Shown one piece after another: positions 13,335 through 16,390 of a stretch of 16,390 bases of DNA (position 1 is its first letter; the number at the start of each line of letters is the position of its first letter). The notes below the pieces were generated by a model. The model did no database searches and was not told where the DNA came from. It saw only the letters and a program-made list of their open reading frames with translations. The stretch is from VFZS01 sp964353255 (lineage in GTDB: Bacteria; Acidobacteriota; Terriglobia; Bryobacterales; Bryobacteraceae), in the NCBI GenBank assembly GCA_964353255.1, contig CAYGVJ010000118.1, positions 1-16,390 of the forward strand. The letters are read 5' to 3'. Both the position numbers and the translations under genes were made by a program.

Positions 13335-15083
13335 TCAGTCGCTCAGTGACTCCAGCTCTTCTTCCAGGAGCTGCTTCTGGTACAGGTCCGCGTAGTAGCC
13401 GCCGCCGGCGATCAACTCGGCGGGCGCGCCCTGTTCCACTATCCGGCCCGCCTCCAGCACCACGATGCGGTCGGCGTGACGGACGGTCGAGACGCGGTGC
13501 GAGACGATGATGGTGGTGCGTCCGCGCATGAGTTCCTTCAGGGAGTCCAGGACGCGTTCCTCGGTGAGAGTGTCCACGCTGGAGAGCGCGTCGTCAAGGA
13601 TGAGGATAGCCGGGTTCCGCAGCAGGGCCCGTGCGATGGCGGTGCGCTGCTTCTGGCCTCCGGAGAGCATGATCCCGCGCTCGCCCACCAGGGTCTGGCA
13701 GCCCTCCGGGAAGTTGGCCACGTCGGGACCCAGGCCGGCGGCTTCCGCGGCCCAGCGGATCTCCTCCGGGCTGGCCGCCTCCACTCCCAGCGCGATGTTC
13801 TCGGCCAGGGTAGCGCTGAACAGGAAGGTCTCCTGGGGCACCAGTCCGATGTGGCGGCGCAGATCCGCGAGCGGGAGGGTGCGCAGGTCAACGCCATCCA
13901 GCAGCACTGCGCCTTCGATGGGGTCGATCAGACGCGGAATCAGCCGGGCCAGGGTGCTCTTGCCGCTCCCGGTGTGACCTACCAGGGCCACCGCCTCGCC
14001 CGCCCCGATGCGGAGGTCGATGCCGTCCAGAGCGCGCCCCGACGGGTAGGCCACCGTGACGCCGCGGAATTCGATCTCGCCTCTCAGGGGCGAGGGCAGC
14101 GGTGCCGGGTGAGGCGGCTCGGCGACGGTGGGACGCTCGGCCAGGAGCTGGTTGATCCGCCCCAGCGAGGCGCTGCCCCGTTCGACCAGGTTGACCACCC
14201 AGCCCAGGGCGACGGCGGGCCAGATCAGCATGCCCAGGTAAAGGTTGAACATGACGAAGCTGCCCAGCGTCAGGTGCCCGGCCAGCAGCCGGTAGCCTCC
14301 CACCCAGAGCACCACTAGAAAACCGGCGCCGACGAACGTCTGCAACAGGGGCATGAACAGGCTCGCGGTGCGGGCCAGCCGGAGACTGTTGCGCACGTAG
14401 TCCCGGTTGAGCTCCTCGAACCGGCGCAGCTCGGATTCCTCCTGCACGTAGGCGCGGATGATCCGCACGGCGACCAGGTTCTCCTGAACGCGGCTACTGA
14501 TGTCGGAGTAGAGCGCCTGGATGCGCTCGAAGCGCGAGTGGATCCTCCGCCCGAACGACCTCACCGCCAGACTCACCAGCGGCGTCGGGGCCAGCGCCGC
14601 CAGCGTCAGCACCCAATCCACCGACAGCATGACTGTCAGGGTCATGGCTAGCGTGAGGACGGTCTCCAGCCAGTACATCAGACCCGGACCCAGCATCATC
14701 CGCACGGCGCCCAGGTCGTTGGTGGCGCGCGCCATGATGTCGCCGGTGCGGGTGCGTCCGTAGAAGTCCCCGGAGAGTGTGGTGAGGTGGACGAACAGGT
14801 CGTTGCGCAGGTCGTATTCGACGTCGCGGGAAATGCCAATCAGGGCGTAGCGCATCCAGAACTGCACCACGCTCTTTACCGCCGACAGGCCGAGCAGCAG
14901 GCCGCAGTACACAGCCAACGTTCCCGGCCGCCAGGCGCGGGTTACGAGGTCAATCCCGCTGCGCACCACCAGAGGAAGGATTACGGCGAGCAGGTCCTTG
15001 AGGATTACGGCCGCAATCCCCAGCGCCAGCCCCCTCCGATATCGCCTCAGGTACGGCCAGACTGCTTTCCAGGCGCGCCGCAT
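13335..15083 (-). CDS. MsbA-like ABC exporter half-transporter (fused permease and ATPase)
   Basis: This 582-residue protein has six predicted membrane helices in the first 320 residues and a nucleotide-binding domain after about residue 335. It has Walker A GHTGSGKST (369-377), Q-loop VPQETF, signature LSGGQKQR (473-480), Walker B ILILDD (about 494-499), D-loop SSVD and the switch His529. The residue after the Walker B aspartate is Asp, not the usual catalytic Glu, as in the degenerate site of heterodimeric exporters such as TM287 or BmrC. No partner half-transporter is adjacent. It could flip a lipid-linked sugar or lipid, but no substrate is readable. The ATG is preceded by GGGGA with a 9-base spacer and lies 4 bases after the YdcF-like stop. 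The length is normal. Confidence 0.95.
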   Translation of the reverse strand: MRRAWKAVWPYLRRYRRGLALGIAAVILKDLLAVILPLVVRSGIDLVTRAWRPGTLAVYCGLLLGLSAVKSVVQFWMRYALIGISRDVEYDLRNDLFVHLTTLSGDFYGRTRTGDIMARATNDLGAVRMMLGPGLMYWLETVLTLAMTLTVMLSVDWVLTLAALAPTPLVSLAVRSFGRRIHSRFERIQALYSDISSRVQENLVAVRIIRAYVQEESELRRFEELNRDYVRNSLRLARTASLFMPLLQTFVGAGFLVVLWVGGYRLLAGHLTLGSFVMFNLYLGMLIWPAVALGWVVNLVERGSASLGRINQLLAERPTVAEPPHPAPLPSPLRGEIEFRGVTVAYPSGRALDGIDLRIGAGEAVALVGHTGSGKSTLARLIPRLIDPIEGAVLLDGVDLRTLPLADLRRHIGLVPQETFLFSATLAENIALGVEAASPEEIRWAAEAAGLGPDVANFPEGCQTLVGERGIMLSGGQKQRTAIARALLRNPAILILDDALSSVDTLTEERVLDSLKELMRGRTTIIVSHRVSTVRHADRIVVLEAGRIVEQGAPAELIAGGGYYADLYQKQLLEEELESLSD

Positions 15084-15087
15084 CCGG

Positions 15088-15687
15088 TTACATCCCCAAC
15101 CAGGTGGCCACCGTCTTTTCCCACTCCAACAAGACGGTCTTGCGGCCTTGGCGGCTGTGCCACCACCCGTTCGCCGTAAAGTCCGGGTCGGGCGCGCCTA
15201 CCACGCGGAGGTCCACCTGCGGGGCCAGCGATCGGAATAGGTAGGCCGCGCGGCGCGTGTGATACTGGCTGGTGACCACGATCAAGCGCCGGACGTTGCG
15301 GCGAGCCAGCTCGTGCGCGACCGAGGCGGCCTCCTCGCGCGTGGACTCGCTGTTGTGCGGCAGAGGGATGAACCAGGCGGCCGGGTAGCCGAGCTTCACG
15401 GCATAGGGGATGGCCAGGTCGCACTCGTGCATCCCATAGTGACCCGCCGGGCCGCTGACCAGGACCTTGGGAGCATAGCCCTGTTGGACCAGCTCCGCGG
15501 CTCGCCGAATGCGGTAGCCGCGCCCATCCCCGGCCAGCACCACGATCATCTCGGCCGGGGAGGGTTCCTCGGAGCGGACCAGGAAACTCCCCAGGGCGGT
15601 CAGCCACACTTGGTGGGTGAGGGCCACGAGCACCAGCGCGGTTGCGGGAACCAGCCAGCGGGCCAGGCGGGACTTAGCGAGGGCCAC
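15088..15687 (-). CDS. YdcF/SanA-like DUF218 membrane protein
   Basis: This 199-residue protein has one N-terminal membrane segment (about residues 10-35) followed by a DUF218 domain. MIVVLAGDGRGYRIRRAAELVQQGYAPKVLVSG is the characteristic opening (the VLxG strand, then RxxxAxxLxxxG). ESTREEAASVA and LIVVTSQYHTRRAAYLF carry the conserved Glu/Thr and the TSxxHxxR motif. Family members (ElyC, SanA, YdcF) act at the envelope in lipid-carrier or barrier functions, but their reaction is unsettled. The GTG start at 15685-15687 lies 3 bases after the upstream stop; an overlapping ATG at the stop reads into an immediate stop and is excluded. The exporter follows after 4 bases. It is probably anchored in the inner membrane with the domain outside. 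Family secure, role unknown. Confidence 0.88.
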   Translation of the reverse strand: MALAKSRLARWLVPATALVLVALTHQVWLTALGSFLVRSEEPSPAEMIVVLAGDGRGYRIRRAAELVQQGYAPKVLVSGPAGHYGMHECDLAIPYAVKLGYPAAWFIPLPHNSESTREEAASVAHELARRNVRRLIVVTSQYHTRRAAYLFRSLAPQVDLRVVGAPDPDFTANGWWHSRQGRKTVLLEWEKTVATWLGM

Positions 15688-15690
15688 GCA

Positions 15691-16251
15691 TTACTCTTCG
15701 TCTGGGGAGTTCCGCGGGTCGAGGTGGCCCACTGCCTTCAGCCTCTGGTACAGGCGCTCGACCTCGGCTTCGTCTTCGGGGCACAGCACGCGACCTTTGG
15801 GGGAGGGCAGCGGCTTGCGGTCCCCGCTAGCCGCCGGCGTTCCCCAGAACCGGCGGTGGGGGACCCCGTCGATCAGCGCCTGGCGCGCCATCCGGCGCAA
15901 CTGCCGGAGAAGACCCTTGGCCGAATCCGGGTCGCCCGCGTAGACCAGCCATACGCGCTCGTCGTTGAACAGGGTGATCCGGATCGCCAGAGGCGAGATC
16001 CAGCCGGTGTGATCCAGCCGGCGAATGTCCAGCCAGGGGATCGCGCGCCTGCCGATCACCAGGTGGGTCTCGTGCACCTGTATCGGCGGCCGCGACGCCA
16101 GGAACAGGAGCACGCCGGCGCTGGCCAGGAACAAGAGGGCCGGGATCATGGCCCAGGCCCACGCCAGCCCGCACCAGACCGAGAAAGCGGCTGAAGCCAG
16201 CGCGACCAGGCCCGCGATCAGCCAATGTCTCGACGGCGAGTACCGGCTCAT
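15691..16251 (-). CDS. Two-helix membrane protein, PH-like (unknown function)
   Basis: I start at the ATG at 16249-16251, preceded by GAGAGG four bases upstream, giving 186 residues. A longer reading to 16359 runs through an intergenic repeat and has no membrane-protein character. Residues 8-55 form two adjacent hydrophobic helices (WLIAGLVALASAAFSVWCG and AWAMIPALLFLASAGVLLFLA). The rest is soluble: a beta-rich stretch (IQVHETHLVIGRRAIPWLDIRRLDHT, then ITLFNDERVWLVYAGD) resembling bacterial PH-like (bPH/DUF304) domains, then a charged C-terminus. In bPH proteins this layout is typical of membrane-surface proteins of unknown function. It is the first gene in the window, followed by the YdcF-like gene after 3 bases. 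The domain assignment is tentative; the gene itself is likely real. Confidence 0.7.
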   Translation of the reverse strand: MSRYSPSRHWLIAGLVALASAAFSVWCGLAWAWAMIPALLFLASAGVLLFLASRPPIQVHETHLVIGRRAIPWLDIRRLDHTGWISPLAIRITLFNDERVWLVYAGDPDSAKGLLRQLRRMARQALIDGVPHRRFWGTPAASGDRKPLPSPKGRVLCPEDEAEVERLYQRLKAVGHLDPRNSPDEE

Positions 16252-16326
16252 TCCACCTCTCTCTCTTAGCCTACGCCTAAGGCCGCCGTCCGTCAAACGC
16301 AGGGGGGCGCGTCGCGGGCAAGCCAA

Positions 16327-16358
16327 CACAGGCAGGAATAGCCCATGGCCTGCGGCCA
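16327..16358. repeat. Decayed copy of the palindromic intergenic repeat
   Basis: CACAGGCAGGAATAGCC (16327-16343) resembles the left palindrome at 12161 (CACAGGCATGAATGCC) with small changes. It is followed by a short perfect stem TGGCC-TGC-GGCCA (16346-16358). It lies upstream of the first gene of region A, outside coding sequence, and looks like a degraded member of the same family. No gene is supported between 16252 and the window end. Confidence 0.5.
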
Positions 16359-16390
16359 CAACGAAGGATGAAAATGGGCTAGAGCGGGCG

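Noticed and set aside
16252..16359. Longer start for the first membrane protein
   Set aside because: It would translate a palindromic repeat, while ATG 16251 has a GAGG upstream and precedes the membrane helices.

Overview
This is a high-GC bacterial window in which every convincing gene lies on the minus strand, so transcription runs from high to low coordinates. The content is envelope polysaccharide export and sugar biosynthesis. An UpxY-type antiterminator, a polysaccharide export (OPX) protein with a Wzz/BY-kinase, and short GC-rich palindromes between genes suggest a soil-type Acidobacteriota relative (Bryobacter/Solibacter-like). That placement is an inference from gene content; no taxonomic marker is present.

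Region A (16251 to 13335) is a tight three-gene run: a two-helix membrane protein of unknown function, a YdcF/DUF218 membrane protein and an MsbA-like ABC exporter. Region B (13153 to 6817) follows a 181-base gap. It holds an UpxY/NusG-like antiterminator, a small ribbon-helix-helix protein, a 94-base gap filled by three back-to-back perfect palindromes, the OPX protein, a Wzz/BY-kinase, GDP-mannose 4,6-dehydratase and a GDP-mannose 3,5-epimerase-like protein. This looks like a self-regulated export operon with GDP-sugar enzymes at its distal end.

Region C (about 5798 to 6816) is 1 kb without a convincing gene. It has palindromes, a homopolymer tract and possible gene debris.

Region D (5797 to 1) is a second, very compact operon: a NeuB/SpsE-like synthase without the usual C-terminal SAF domain, an SpsF-like cytidylyltransferase, a small HAD phosphatase, a fold-type IV aminotransferase, a TIM-barrel sugar isomerase/epimerase, two short-chain dehydrogenases (the second PtmA-like) and a methyltransferase that is frameshifted and runs off the left edge. 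Junctions are 4-base, 32-base and TAATG overlaps or gaps of 6 to 30 bases, so the proteins very probably share one pathway. Synthase, HAD phosphatase and cytidylyltransferase match the logic of ulosonic acid activation (Neu5Ac, Kdo). The aminotransferase is of the wrong fold for known nonulosonic acid routes, and the usual dehydratase, N-acetyltransferase and NDP-sugar hydrolase are not visible. I regard region D as the best candidate for an undescribed pathway: a modified 3-deoxy-ulosonic or similar acidic sugar.

No glycosyltransferase, Wzx or Wzy is in the window, so the sugars made here must be assembled by genes outside it. Two genes show apparent damage: the terminal methyltransferase (two frame lesions) and the epimerase-like gene (no standard start codon, catalytic Lys replaced by Arg, non-homologous tail).
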